This document shows positions 8,974-15,804 of a stretch of DNA of 64,000 nucleotides, piece by piece. The stretch spans positions 558,001 to 622,000 of the forward strand of contig NZ_FOQT01000001.1 in the NCBI RefSeq assembly GCF_900113805.1, written 5' to 3'. This DNA is from Halpernia frigidisoli (GTDB lineage Bacteria > Bacteroidota > Bacteroidia > Flavobacteriales > Weeksellaceae). A program made the position numbers and the translations under genes. Each line of letters opens with the position of its first letter. The stretch's first letter is position 1. The notes beneath the pieces were generated by a model. That model saw only the letters and a list, made by a program, of their open reading frames with translations, did not search any database and was not told the origin of the DNA.

Positions 8974-10428
8974 ATGACTTCAAAACACCTGATTTTTATT
9001 CCGCTGCTTTTTATTTCAAATTTGTTTTCAAGCCAAACTACCGCGCCCAAGATGGCAGAGATCAAACAGGTTGATCTTAAAAATAATTTGTATGAATTAG
9101 CCGGTGATGCTTTCCGCGGAAGACGAGCCGGCGAGATCGACGAGATGAGAGCCGCAGTTTGGGTGGCTCAAAAAGCGCGGGAAGCAGGATTAAAACCTGC
9201 CGGTGAAGATGGTACTTTTTTTCAGTTTTTTAATATGAAACGCAGTAGGATCGCCGATGCGAGCAGCATTATGTTGAACGGCAAAAAACTTGATCTCTGG
9301 AAAGACGTTTGGGCAACCAATGTTGTTGAAGCAGACCTCAGCGGAAATGTCGTGTGGCTGGACAAAATGCCGGACAGTTCTATGGATCTAAAAGGCAAGA
9401 TTGTCGCGATGAAAATAGTATCGCCTACGCCTGCCATTCCAACCTGGGTCAGTCTTTGGCAATACCGCTATACCGCTTCAGCGATGAGTCAGCAGTCTAA
9501 AGAATTAATTAAAAATGGAGTAGCGGCGGTTATTTTTGTTGCCGATGATACAGTAGAATCTTTAATTTCTTTTACGGGGTTTCATTTTGAAGAAGGCAAT
9601 TATAATATCGAAGGTCAAAAACTCGCTGATAAAAACGCACTTCCTTTATTGCTGGTCAGTAAAAAACTCGAAAATATATTCAGGAATGAAAAACCCGAGG
9701 TTAAACTTGACCTCAAAACAGACGACTTTGATTATCCGTCCGTAAATGTGGTCGCAAAAGTAGAAGGCACAGATGTAAATTTAAAAAAAGACTATGTGCT
9801 TTTTAGTGGTCATATTGACCACGACGGTGTTGGCCCGGAAGTCAATGGAGATCCCATTTGGAATGGTGCTGATGACAACGGCAGTGTGACGGTGGCGATG
9901 TTGGCAATCGGTCGCGCCTGGAGCAAAGCACCGGCAAAAAGATCTGCTCTTTTTGTGTGGCATGGCTCAGAAGAGCGTGGTTTATTGGGTTCCCGTTATT
10001 TCGTAAATCACCCAACTGTGCCGTTAACTTCTATTGCTGCGGTTTTAAACGGCGATATGATCGGCAGAAATGCGCCGGATTCCGCCGCACTTTTAGGCAT
10101 TACTGATCACCGGAATTCTGATGAACTAGTTGCTGTTACGCTTGAGGCAAATAAAACCACGGGCAATTTCAAAATTGATACGTCCTGGGATGCAGCCAGT
10201 CATCCGGAGAACTGGTATTACCGAAGTGACCATTTGCCGTACGCTCAGGCGAAGATACCGGCTATTTTCTTCACTACATTATTACATCCCGATTACCACA
10301 CGCCGTTCGACAGTCCGGACAAGATCGATTATGTAAAACTTACAAAAATGACCAAATGGATGTACGAAACAGGTTGGATAGTCGCGCAGGCACCAAAACG
10401 TCCGGCTTTGATTGAAATCAAAAAATAA
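8974..10428 (+). CDS. Secreted M28-family zinc aminopeptidase
   Basis: 484 residues with a signal peptide (hydrophobic residues 5-20, SSQ cleavage region). The M28 di-zinc ligands are all visible: H280 and D282 in GHIDHD, D300 in NGADDNGS, the E333/E334 pair in HGSEERG, D361 in NGDMIG, and H442 in PDYHTPFD. Between about residues 130 and 250 lies an insert like the PA domain of related secreted aminopeptidases. Expected role: removal of N-terminal residues from peptides in the periplasm or outside the cell. The secreted M13 peptidase gene follows 72 nt downstream, giving a peptide-degrading pair. Confidence 0.9.
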   Translation: MTSKHLIFIPLLFISNLFSSQTTAPKMAEIKQVDLKNNLYELAGDAFRGRRAGEIDEMRAAVWVAQKAREAGLKPAGEDGTFFQFFNMKRSRIADASSIMLNGKKLDLWKDVWATNVVEADLSGNVVWLDKMPDSSMDLKGKIVAMKIVSPTPAIPTWVSLWQYRYTASAMSQQSKELIKNGVAAVIFVADDTVESLISFTGFHFEEGNYNIEGQKLADKNALPLLLVSKKLENIFRNEKPEVKLDLKTDDFDYPSVNVVAKVEGTDVNLKKDYVLFSGHIDHDGVGPEVNGDPIWNGADDNGSVTVAMLAIGRAWSKAPAKRSALFVWHGSEERGLLGSRYFVNHPTVPLTSIAAVLNGDMIGRNAPDSAALLGITDHRNSDELVAVTLEANKTTGNFKIDTSWDAASHPENWYYRSDHLPYAQAKIPAIFFTTLLHPDYHTPFDSPDKIDYVKLTKMTKWMYETGWIVAQAPKRPALIEIKK

Positions 10429-10453
10429 AACAGAAAGCAAGTTCTTAATTTTA

Positions 10454-10461
10454 TATTTTTG
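10454..10461 (+). promoter_or_regulatory. Candidate -7 box for the M13 peptidase gene
   Basis: TATTTTTG fits TAnnTTTG and lies 39 nt before the start codon. No -33 TTTG is seen at the expected distance, so read-through from the M28 gene is also possible. Confidence 0.35.
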
Positions 10462-10500
10462 GTAAATTCTTTCATCTTTTAATTTTATTCTTTTATAACT

Positions 10501-12510
10501 ATGAAAAATATTTTAACCTGTCTACTCGCGGTTTTTACGCTGGCTAATTTTAGCGCTCAGCAAAAGAAGGTCATTGAGATCACCGGCCTGGATCCATCCG
10601 TAAAGCCCGCTGATAATTTCTTTATGCACGTCAACAAAAAGTGGTACGACGCCACGCCGATACCTTCCACACAGGCAGGAGTGGGCGCGTATATGTTTAT
10701 GAATTATCCGCAACGCTTGCGGTTAAAAGCCATCCTAGACAGTGTTTCCCAAAAACAGCAGTCTGTCGGAAGCCTTGAGCAGCAGGTTGGTGATTTCTAT
10801 GCGTCGGGAATGGATACTTTAACCATTGAAAAACGCGGTTTTGACCCTATTAAACCTTTGCTTGCTGACATTGATGCTATCAAAGATATACCGTCATTAA
10901 TGAAATATGTGGCGGGCGCACTTAAAATGAATAATGCTTCTATCATGGCATTTGGCGTGGGTCCAGACGACCGGAACAGCAAGATGAACATTGCACACGC
11001 TTATCAGACAGGTATCAGTTTGCCAGACCGCGACTATTATTTTAAGACAGATGCTTCTACACTTGAGATTCAAAAAGCTTACAAAAATTATATTAGCACT
11101 TTGTTTAAATTAACTGGTAGCGATGCCGGCACCGCAGTTAAAAACGCACAAACTGTTTATAATATTGATAAAGAGATTGCCGGCTCACACCGAACAAGAG
11201 TAGAACTTCGTGATGTGCATGCTAATTACAACCGGTTTTCTGTGGCAGATCTTCAGCAGAAACAACCAAATATTGGGTGGAAAACATTTCTTACAAATAT
11301 AGGCGCGCAGACGGATTCCATAGATGTGGGTCAGCCCAAATATTATGAGAAATTAAATTTACTTTTAAAATCTGTGCCCCTGCAAAACTGGAAGCTTTAT
11401 CTTAAAGCCAATGCACTTTCCAATTACGCTGGCGATCTAAGCAAAGCTTTTGTGGATGCGGAGTTTAATTATGCTAAAGTAATTTCCGGGCAATCGGTTC
11501 AAAAAAAGCGTGGTGAAGTGATGGCAAGTGCTGTTGATGGTTATCTGGGCGATGCTTTGGGACAATTATATGTTAAAAAATATTTCCCTGAATCTGCGAA
11601 GAAACGCATGCAGGAATTGGTCAGCAACGTGCAAAAAGCTTACGCCGTGCGGATCGACAGGCTTGACTGGATGAGTGACAGTACTAAAATAAAAGCCAAA
11701 GAAAAACTCGCTGCCATTACCAAAAAAGTAGGTTATCCCGATAAATGGAAAGATTACAGCCAGGTAAAAGTCGCGCGAAATACTTATTTCGAAAATGTTT
11801 TATCAGCTTCTGCTGCTTCCTGGGAGCGCGAGTTGTCACAATTAGGCAAACCTGTTGATAAATCGGCGTGGTTCACAACGGTATCGACGGTTACGGCTTA
11901 TAACAACCCTTCCGCTAATGAGATCGTTTTTCCCGCAGGTATTTTACAGCCACCTTACTTTGACAATGATGCAGATGATGCGCTTAATTATGGCGGTATC
12001 GGAATGGTCATCGGGCACGAATTGACGCACACTTTTGACGATCAGGGTGCGCAGTATGACAAAGATGGGAACGTAAAAAACTGGTGGAAAAAAGAAGATT
12101 ACGCCAAATTCAAAACAAAAATACAGCAGGTGATCGATCTTTACAGCACTTTCACCGTCCTTGATGAAGTGCATGTCAACGGTGCAATGACGGTAGGAGA
12201 GAATACTGCCGATATTGCAGGCGTAGCCGTGGCTTACGAAGCTTTTAAAATGACACCGGAAGGACAGGATGATACAAAGATCGGCGGCTTAACGCCTGAC
12301 CAGCGGTTTTATATGTCAGTCGCAAAGATCTGGCGGGTGAAAATGAAGGATGAATACCTTCGTTTGTGGATCAACAGCAATCCGCATTCGCCACCATTCT
12401 GGCGCGTAAACGGGCCGTTAATGAACAGTTCGCCCTTCTATAAAGCTTTTGACGTAAAAGAAGGCGATAAAATGTTTGTTCCTTTAAAAAACCGGATCCT
12501 GATCTGGTAA
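10501..12510 (+). CDS. pepO: Secreted M13-family (neprilysin/PepO-like) metallopeptidase
   Basis: 669 residues, the usual length for M13. Signal peptide at residues 1-19 (LLAVFTLANFSAQ). The zinc site is HELTH at 506-510 (HExxH) with the third ligand E567 in GENTADIAG, the M13 hallmark. The C-terminus (RVNGPLMN..., ending RILIW) matches the family's conserved substrate-binding end, so the protein is full length. It should cleave oligopeptides in the periplasm. It shares strand and secretion type with the preceding M28 aminopeptidase and ends at a strong terminator. Confidence 0.92.
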   Translation: MKNILTCLLAVFTLANFSAQQKKVIEITGLDPSVKPADNFFMHVNKKWYDATPIPSTQAGVGAYMFMNYPQRLRLKAILDSVSQKQQSVGSLEQQVGDFYASGMDTLTIEKRGFDPIKPLLADIDAIKDIPSLMKYVAGALKMNNASIMAFGVGPDDRNSKMNIAHAYQTGISLPDRDYYFKTDASTLEIQKAYKNYISTLFKLTGSDAGTAVKNAQTVYNIDKEIAGSHRTRVELRDVHANYNRFSVADLQQKQPNIGWKTFLTNIGAQTDSIDVGQPKYYEKLNLLLKSVPLQNWKLYLKANALSNYAGDLSKAFVDAEFNYAKVISGQSVQKKRGEVMASAVDGYLGDALGQLYVKKYFPESAKKRMQELVSNVQKAYAVRIDRLDWMSDSTKIKAKEKLAAITKKVGYPDKWKDYSQVKVARNTYFENVLSASAASWERELSQLGKPVDKSAWFTTVSTVTAYNNPSANEIVFPAGILQPPYFDNDADDALNYGGIGMVIGHELTHTFDDQGAQYDKDGNVKNWWKKEDYAKFKTKIQQVIDLYSTFTVLDEVHVNGAMTVGENTADIAGVAVAYEAFKMTPEGQDDTKIGGLTPDQRFYMSVAKIWRVKMKDEYLRLWINSNPHSPPFWRVNGPLMNSSPFYKAFDVKEGDKMFVPLKNRILIW

Positions 12511-12529
12511 TATATCTTGCTTTAAATCT

Positions 12530-12569
12530 GAAACCGCAGTTCTATTTTTAGGGCTGCGGTTTCTTTTTT
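12530..12569 (+). terminator. Intrinsic terminator of the M13 gene
   Basis: A perfect 10-bp stem (GAAACCGCAG / CTGCGGTTTC) with a 14-nt loop is followed by six T residues. Confidence 0.88.
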
Positions 12570-12755
12570 AGATCTAAATTCGGAAAGATATTACTGATTT
12601 TTCTATTTTAAATTATTGCAGTTCAGTGTTACTTTTAGACATAATACTCATAAGCTAACTTTAATTTTATAACTTCCTTTAAAGCTCGAAGTTTTAAATA
12701 TAATATTAAAGAAGTACAAATCTTTACATAATTACCTCATCATCTAAACAAAAAC
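12570..12755. other. Rest of the 12511-12870 gap
   Basis: AT-rich, with no open frame. Together with the two hairpins on either side it fills the 360-nt space between convergent genes. I see nothing else in it. Confidence 0.3.
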
Positions 12756-12782
12756 GCTGTCGAAGTATTTGACTTGGACAGC
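12756..12782 (-). terminator. Probable terminator of the small leftward gene
   Basis: GCTGTC and GACAGC form a 6-bp stem around a 15-nt loop; on the minus strand it is followed by GTTTTTGTTT. It lies 88 nt beyond the stop of the small basic protein gene. Confidence 0.55.
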
Positions 12783-12870
12783 ACTTTTTATATTTGATTT
12801 TTACAACCTGAAACTACAATCTAAAATAAGATACGTACTTTAAAAAATTGCGATCAGACCTAAGACTTGA

Positions 12871-13164
12871 TTAATGGTGTCTAACTCCCGTTTGGTGGTG
12901 CTGCACTTTTTGAACGCCTGCATTGTAATTGTTGGCCTGTAAAGCCGGATTACCCGTGGCATCTACACCGTCTGTGATAAAGTTGTGGGAGGCTTTTTTG
13001 TTATACATTTTTTTACCTGCGTTTTTTCCTTTGGACTTTTTCCCGGAATTTTTCTCCTTAATTTTTTGTGCGTCTTCTTGTTTTGCTCTTTTTAAGAAAA
13101 TCAAGGCAAAGACGCCTGCCGTTGCAATTGCGAAGCCTGTGGCCACTTTTATAGTCGTACTCAT
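12871..13164 (-). CDS. Small basic single-membrane-segment protein, unknown family
   Basis: 97 residues from the ATG at 13164. I chose this start because the upstream extension to 13266 is low-complexity and unlike protein. Residues 5-22 form one hydrophobic segment (VATGFAIATAGVFALIFL), followed by a Lys-rich stretch (about residues 25-55, KKSKGKNAGKK) and a His-rich end (VQHHQTGVRHH). This suggests an inner-membrane anchored peptide with a positive cytoplasmic tail. I do not recognise a family. No partner gene is adjacent. Confidence 0.6.
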   Translation of the reverse strand: MSTTIKVATGFAIATAGVFALIFLKRAKQEDAQKIKEKNSGKKSKGKNAGKKMYNKKASHNFITDGVDATGNPALQANNYNAGVQKVQHHQTGVRHH

Positions 13165-13515
13165 ATTTAATAATTTTGACGGAAAATATTCAAAATACTT
13201 GCCAACCATTATTAATTTAAATAAAAATAATTCTTTTTTTACCCGTTGAAAAAAAAAGTTCGACAAAGTTTATCCTCAATTTGGATCGTAAAGAGTTTGA
13301 CAAATATCAGCACGTCTGACTTAAACAAAGTATTTAATTTTATTTAGTATAGATGGATTTCTAAGTTTATTCTCTCTTAAATCTTAAATACATTTTATTG
13401 AAGCTGAAGCGATTTAATATCAATTATAAATACATAATAACATAAGTCAATTCGAGCAAATATGAATGAACCTAAAATTTTATATTGACCGCTTATTTAT
13501 TAATTTATTAAATAT
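13165..13515. other. AT-rich gap upstream of the accessory segment
   Basis: Part of a 518-nt space between divergent genes. No open frame of note and no clear terminator. It probably carries the promoter of the small membrane protein, but no TAnnTTTG match was found at a suitable position. Confidence 0.3.
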
Positions 13516-13563
13516 TTAAATTAATAATATTCTACCTATATCGTTTTAATATTATTAATTTAA
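13516..13563. repeat. Perfect 16-bp AT-only inverted repeat
   Basis: The arms at 13516-13531 and 13548-13563 are exact reverse complements (TTAAATTAATAATATT and its partner) and are separated by 16 nt that contain the only G/C bases. It lies 64 nt upstream of the -7 box of the small HTH gene, so it may be an operator; it could also be a chance product of extreme AT content. Confidence 0.6.
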
Positions 13564-13626
13564 TGCTATAATAAAAACTATTATTTCATAAAATAAAATA
13601 ATTATGTATGATATTCATTAAATTTA

Positions 13627-13634
13627 TATATTTG
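13627..13634 (+). promoter_or_regulatory. Candidate -7 box for the small HTH gene
   Basis: TATATTTG is an exact TAnnTTTG match 48 nt before the start codon. The -33 region (around 13604) holds only TATG, a weak match. Confidence 0.5.
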
Positions 13635-13682
13635 TTATCAACAAAAACATAATCATAGTCTTTAACAAAAAACTAAAAGCTA

Positions 13683-13946
13683 ATGAAACCTAAAAAACAA
13701 TCTTATCTACTGGATGAAGCCACGCTTCAGCAAGTTGTGCTGTTACTTGGTGGAATTTTAGATGCCCTGAATGAAAGTCGCCCACAGGATGCGCATTACT
13801 ATGACAACGCAGACCTCAAAAGGATGTTTAATTTAAGCGACAGCACTCTGCAGCGGCAAAGAAATGCCAACCTGATCCCTTTTTTTAAGATCAGCGGCAA
13901 AATTTATTACCCCAAAGCTTTTTTTAATAATGGCTTTACACTTTAG
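13683..13946 (+). CDS. Small helix-turn-helix protein, excisionase/MerR-like (HTH_17 type)
   Basis: 87 residues. The second half, YYDNADLKRMFNLSDSTLQRQRNANLIPFFKISGKIYYPKAFF in outline, is a winged-helix HTH_17 domain: an acidic helix, the LSDSTLQRQR recognition helix, and a short wing with ISGKIYY. The N-terminal helix (about residues 10-35) may dimerise. In Bacteroidota such small proteins are common on conjugative and integrative elements, as excisionases or local regulators. No integrase lies in the window, so the role is inferred from family and context only. A strong terminator follows. Confidence 0.75.
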   Translation: MKPKKQSYLLDEATLQQVVLLLGGILDALNESRPQDAHYYDNADLKRMFNLSDSTLQRQRNANLIPFFKISGKIYYPKAFFNNGFTL

Positions 13947-13997
13947 AACTTGTTTTTAAAAGGCAAATGCCTGCTCTGTTTTATTTAAAATAGTTCC

Positions 13998-14032
13998 AAA
14001 ACCCTTCTTCGTTCGTACGAAGCAGGGTTTTT
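13998..14032 (+). terminator. Intrinsic terminator of the HTH gene
   Basis: Nested stems AACCCT/AGGGTT and CTTCGT/ACGAAG with a 4-nt loop, then TTTTT. Confidence 0.8.
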
Positions 14033-14060
14033 CTTCGGAAAAAAGATGTTTTTTCCGAAG
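14033..14060. repeat. Perfect 12-bp hairpin (CTTCGGAAAAAA arms)
   Basis: CTTCGGAAAAAA, a GATG loop, TTTTTTCCGAAG. It directly abuts the terminator of the HTH gene and shares the CCGAAG element with the direct repeats that follow. Confidence 0.75.
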
Positions 14061-14096
14061 CGTCTCCGAAGAAAGTTTGGAGCGTCTCCGAAGAAA
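14059..14096. repeat. Two direct repeats of AGCGTCTCCGAAGAAA, 22-nt period
   Basis: Identical 16-nt copies at 14059-14074 and 14081-14096. The 22-nt period puts both on the same face of the DNA, which fits protein binding sites. Confidence 0.65.
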
Positions 14097-14110
14097 TGTG
14101 CAAAGACGGT

Positions 14111-14144
14111 GTCATTTCCAGTCAAAGACCGTCAAATACTGTCA
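14111..14144. promoter_or_regulatory. Four GTCA motifs at an exact 10-bp period
   Basis: GTCA begins at 14111, 14121, 14131 and 14141, a helically phased array ending 73 nt before the DUF6266 start codon. It may be an operator for a cooperatively binding regulator. The regulator is not known; the HTH protein encoded just upstream is a candidate by position only. Confidence 0.45.
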
Positions 14145-14216
14145 TAATTATTTAATGTGAAGATGGTGAGCTTGTTGTGCTATATCTTCGCTCTAATAAC
14201 AAACAAAATTATTATT

Positions 14217-14858
14217 ATGGCAACAATCACAAAAGGAATTCTGGGTGGCATCTCTGGTACAATAGGTACCGTTGTGGGTGCTAACTTCCGGGGGAAAGAC
14301 ATTCTCCGCAGCCGGCCAAAAAAGAGCAGCAAGCTGCCCACTGAAAAGCAACTATTGCAGCAGGCAAAGTTCAAGCTGGTCGTCCAATTTATGCAACCGC
14401 TTAAATTTATCCAGAGCCGGTATTTTGGGCAAAACAGCGGTGCAAAATCCCGGGTCAATCTGGCAGTATCTTACATGCTGGATAATGCCATCTCTGTGGT
14501 GCTGGGGGTTCCGGAGCTGCTTTACAACAAAGTACTGATCACCAAAGGCGACCTGGCGGGTTTTCAAAATCTGACGGCGGCACCGGTGGCGGGACAAAAA
14601 ATTGAGTTCAACTGGGTGGATAACAGTCTGCAGGGCAATGCCAGTGCTGATGATATCGTTAATGTGGTTTGCTACAGTGAAGATCTTGGCAACTTTGAGA
14701 TCTTTCAGAATATCGCAGTGCGCGGTGATCTGTCCGCCGAAATGACGCTGCCTTTATCGTATCAGGCAAAAGCCGTCAGCGTGTGGGTGTATTTTAATAA
14801 TACCAAAGAAAACCTCGCCTGCAACAGCAATTACGTCGGACTGCTTACCATTCTTTAA
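14217..14858 (+). CDS. DUF6266 family protein
   Basis: 213 residues from the ATG at 14217. I reject the in-frame ATG at 14157 because it adds a 20-residue tail that falls in the presumed promoter region. The start ATITKGILGGISGTIGTVVG and the following FRGKDILRSRPKKSS basic segment are typical of DUF6266, a Bacteroidota family of unknown function. QLLQQAKFKLVVQFMQPL follows as a conserved helix. The C-terminal half (about 120-213) looks like a beta-sandwich. Family members often occur near phage-like or accessory genes; no biochemical role is known to me. It has its own terminator. Confidence 0.8.
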   Translation: MATITKGILGGISGTIGTVVGANFRGKDILRSRPKKSSKLPTEKQLLQQAKFKLVVQFMQPLKFIQSRYFGQNSGAKSRVNLAVSYMLDNAISVVLGVPELLYNKVLITKGDLAGFQNLTAAPVAGQKIEFNWVDNSLQGNASADDIVNVVCYSEDLGNFEIFQNIAVRGDLSAEMTLPLSYQAKAVSVWVYFNNTKENLACNSNYVGLLTIL

Positions 14859-14861
14859 GCT

Positions 14862-14892
14862 AAAACCCCACTTGTGATAGTGGGGTTTTTTT
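14862..14892 (+). terminator. Intrinsic terminator of the DUF6266 gene
   Basis: Stem AAAACCCCAC/GTGGGGTTTT with an 8-nt loop and a T-run, immediately after the stop codon. Confidence 0.9.
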
Positions 14893-14923
14893 GTGGGTGA
14901 TTTAGTATTTCACCTAACCCGCC

Positions 14924-15094
14924 TGTCATTGCGAGGAACGAAGCAATCCTTTGCAGTATAGTTATACACAAATTATGAGATTGCTTCGTTCCTCGCAATG
15001 ACAATAGGTGTTCCTCGCAAAAACAATTCGTGTTCGTCGCAAAAACAATTCGTGTTCGTCGCAATAATAATTCATCTTCCTTGCAATAAAGGCG
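14924..15094. repeat. REP-type palindrome cluster, copy 1 (left of GIY-YIG gene)
   Basis: A perfect 25-bp inverted repeat: the left arm starts TGTCATTGCGAGGAACG at 14924, the right arm ends at 15003, and the loop is 30 nt. The right arm continues as degenerate tandem units of 22 nt (variants of CTCGCAATGACAATAGGTG, drifting to GTCGCAAAAACAATTCGTG) up to about 15094. It fills the gap between the DUF6266 terminator and the GIY-YIG gene. Apparent open frames here are translations of the repeat. Confidence 0.9.
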
Positions 15095-15157
15095 TGCAAA
15101 GACTGCTACCCAACTTCTAATAATAAATTTTTAGTACATTCGCTTAAACATTCAAAT

Positions 15158-15478
15158 ATGAAACCCGGTTTTATATACATCCTTACTAATAAATATAATA
15201 CAACACTTTATGTAGGAGTTACTTCAAATTTGCCAAAAAGAATAAAAGATCATAAAGAAAAACGATATGAGAATTCATTCAGTAGCAGATATAATCTTAC
15301 GAAATTGGTTTATTGGGAAGCATTTCAGGAAATAGGAGATGCTATTGCCCGTGAAAAGCAAATAAAAGGAGGATCGAGAAAAAATAAACTCAATTTAATA
15401 AATAATTTTAATGCTGAATGGAAAGATCTGTATGATGAAATTACAATAGAATTTGAAAGTTTAGGAGCAGGTTTTTAA
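15158..15478 (+). CDS. Single-domain GIY-YIG nuclease
   Basis: 106 residues, almost entirely one GIY-YIG domain of the UvrC/YhbQ (URI) type. The motif is FIYIL (5-9) and YVG (18-20), with R28, H32 and the catalytic metal-binding E66 in AIAREKQIKGG, so all active-site residues are present. There is no second DNA-binding domain. Stand-alone members are widespread and mostly uncharacterised; they cut or nick DNA in the homing and repair relatives. The gene is bracketed by two REP-type palindrome clusters, which raises the question of a link between nuclease and repeat. No operon partner. Confidence 0.88.
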   Translation: MKPGFIYILTNKYNTTLYVGVTSNLPKRIKDHKEKRYENSFSSRYNLTKLVYWEAFQEIGDAIAREKQIKGGSRKNKLNLINNFNAEWKDLYDEITIEFESLGAGF

Positions 15479-15538
15479 TATTCAACATCATTACAAAACT
15501 CATGAATATTATTGTAGCTGGAAAGCGATCGCACAAAC

Positions 15539-15737
15539 TGTCATTGCGAGGTACTTTCACTGTCATTGCGAGGTACTTTCATTGTCATTGCGAGGAACTT
15601 TCACTGTCATTGCGAGGTACGAAGCAATCCTCTGCGATATGGTTGCGCACACATGATGAGATTGCTTCGTGCCTCGCAATGACGATATGTGTTCCTCGCA
15701 ATGACGATATGTGTACTTCGCAATGACGACATATGTT
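15539..15737. repeat. REP-type palindrome cluster, copy 2 (right of GIY-YIG gene)
   Basis: Four left units TGTCATTGCGAGGTACTTTC start at 15539, 15561, 15583 and 15605 with an exact 22-nt period. After a central loop, three right units (CTCGCAATGACGATATGTG type) follow with the same 22-nt period. The two sides are mirror images, so the whole block can fold into a long cruciform. It differs from copy 1 by unit number on each side. Confidence 0.9.
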
Positions 15738-15804
15738 TCTTGCTACGACAGCCTGTGTACCATGGAATAACAGATATTAAATAATAGCCAATTATAACCA
15801 ACTA

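Noticed and set aside
12929-13249. Rightward ORF of 106 codons opposite the small basic protein gene
   Set aside because: A mirror of the Lys-rich region; hydrophobic and Phe-rich by antisense composition, no start signals.
14855-15064. Leftward ORF over the REP cluster left of the GIY-YIG gene
   Set aside because: It is a translation of REP units (SLRGTKQS, IASFLAMT are typical REP read-outs) and overlaps a terminator.
14925-15737. CRISPR array
   Set aside because: Repeats have no unique spacers of constant length; the units are adjacent, mirror-symmetric around a loop and match REP elements outside the cluster.
15502-15801. ORFs in both directions over the second REP cluster
   Set aside because: The peptide repeats (TVIARYFHCHCEE, PRNDDM) follow the 22-nt unit; there is no independent coding sign.
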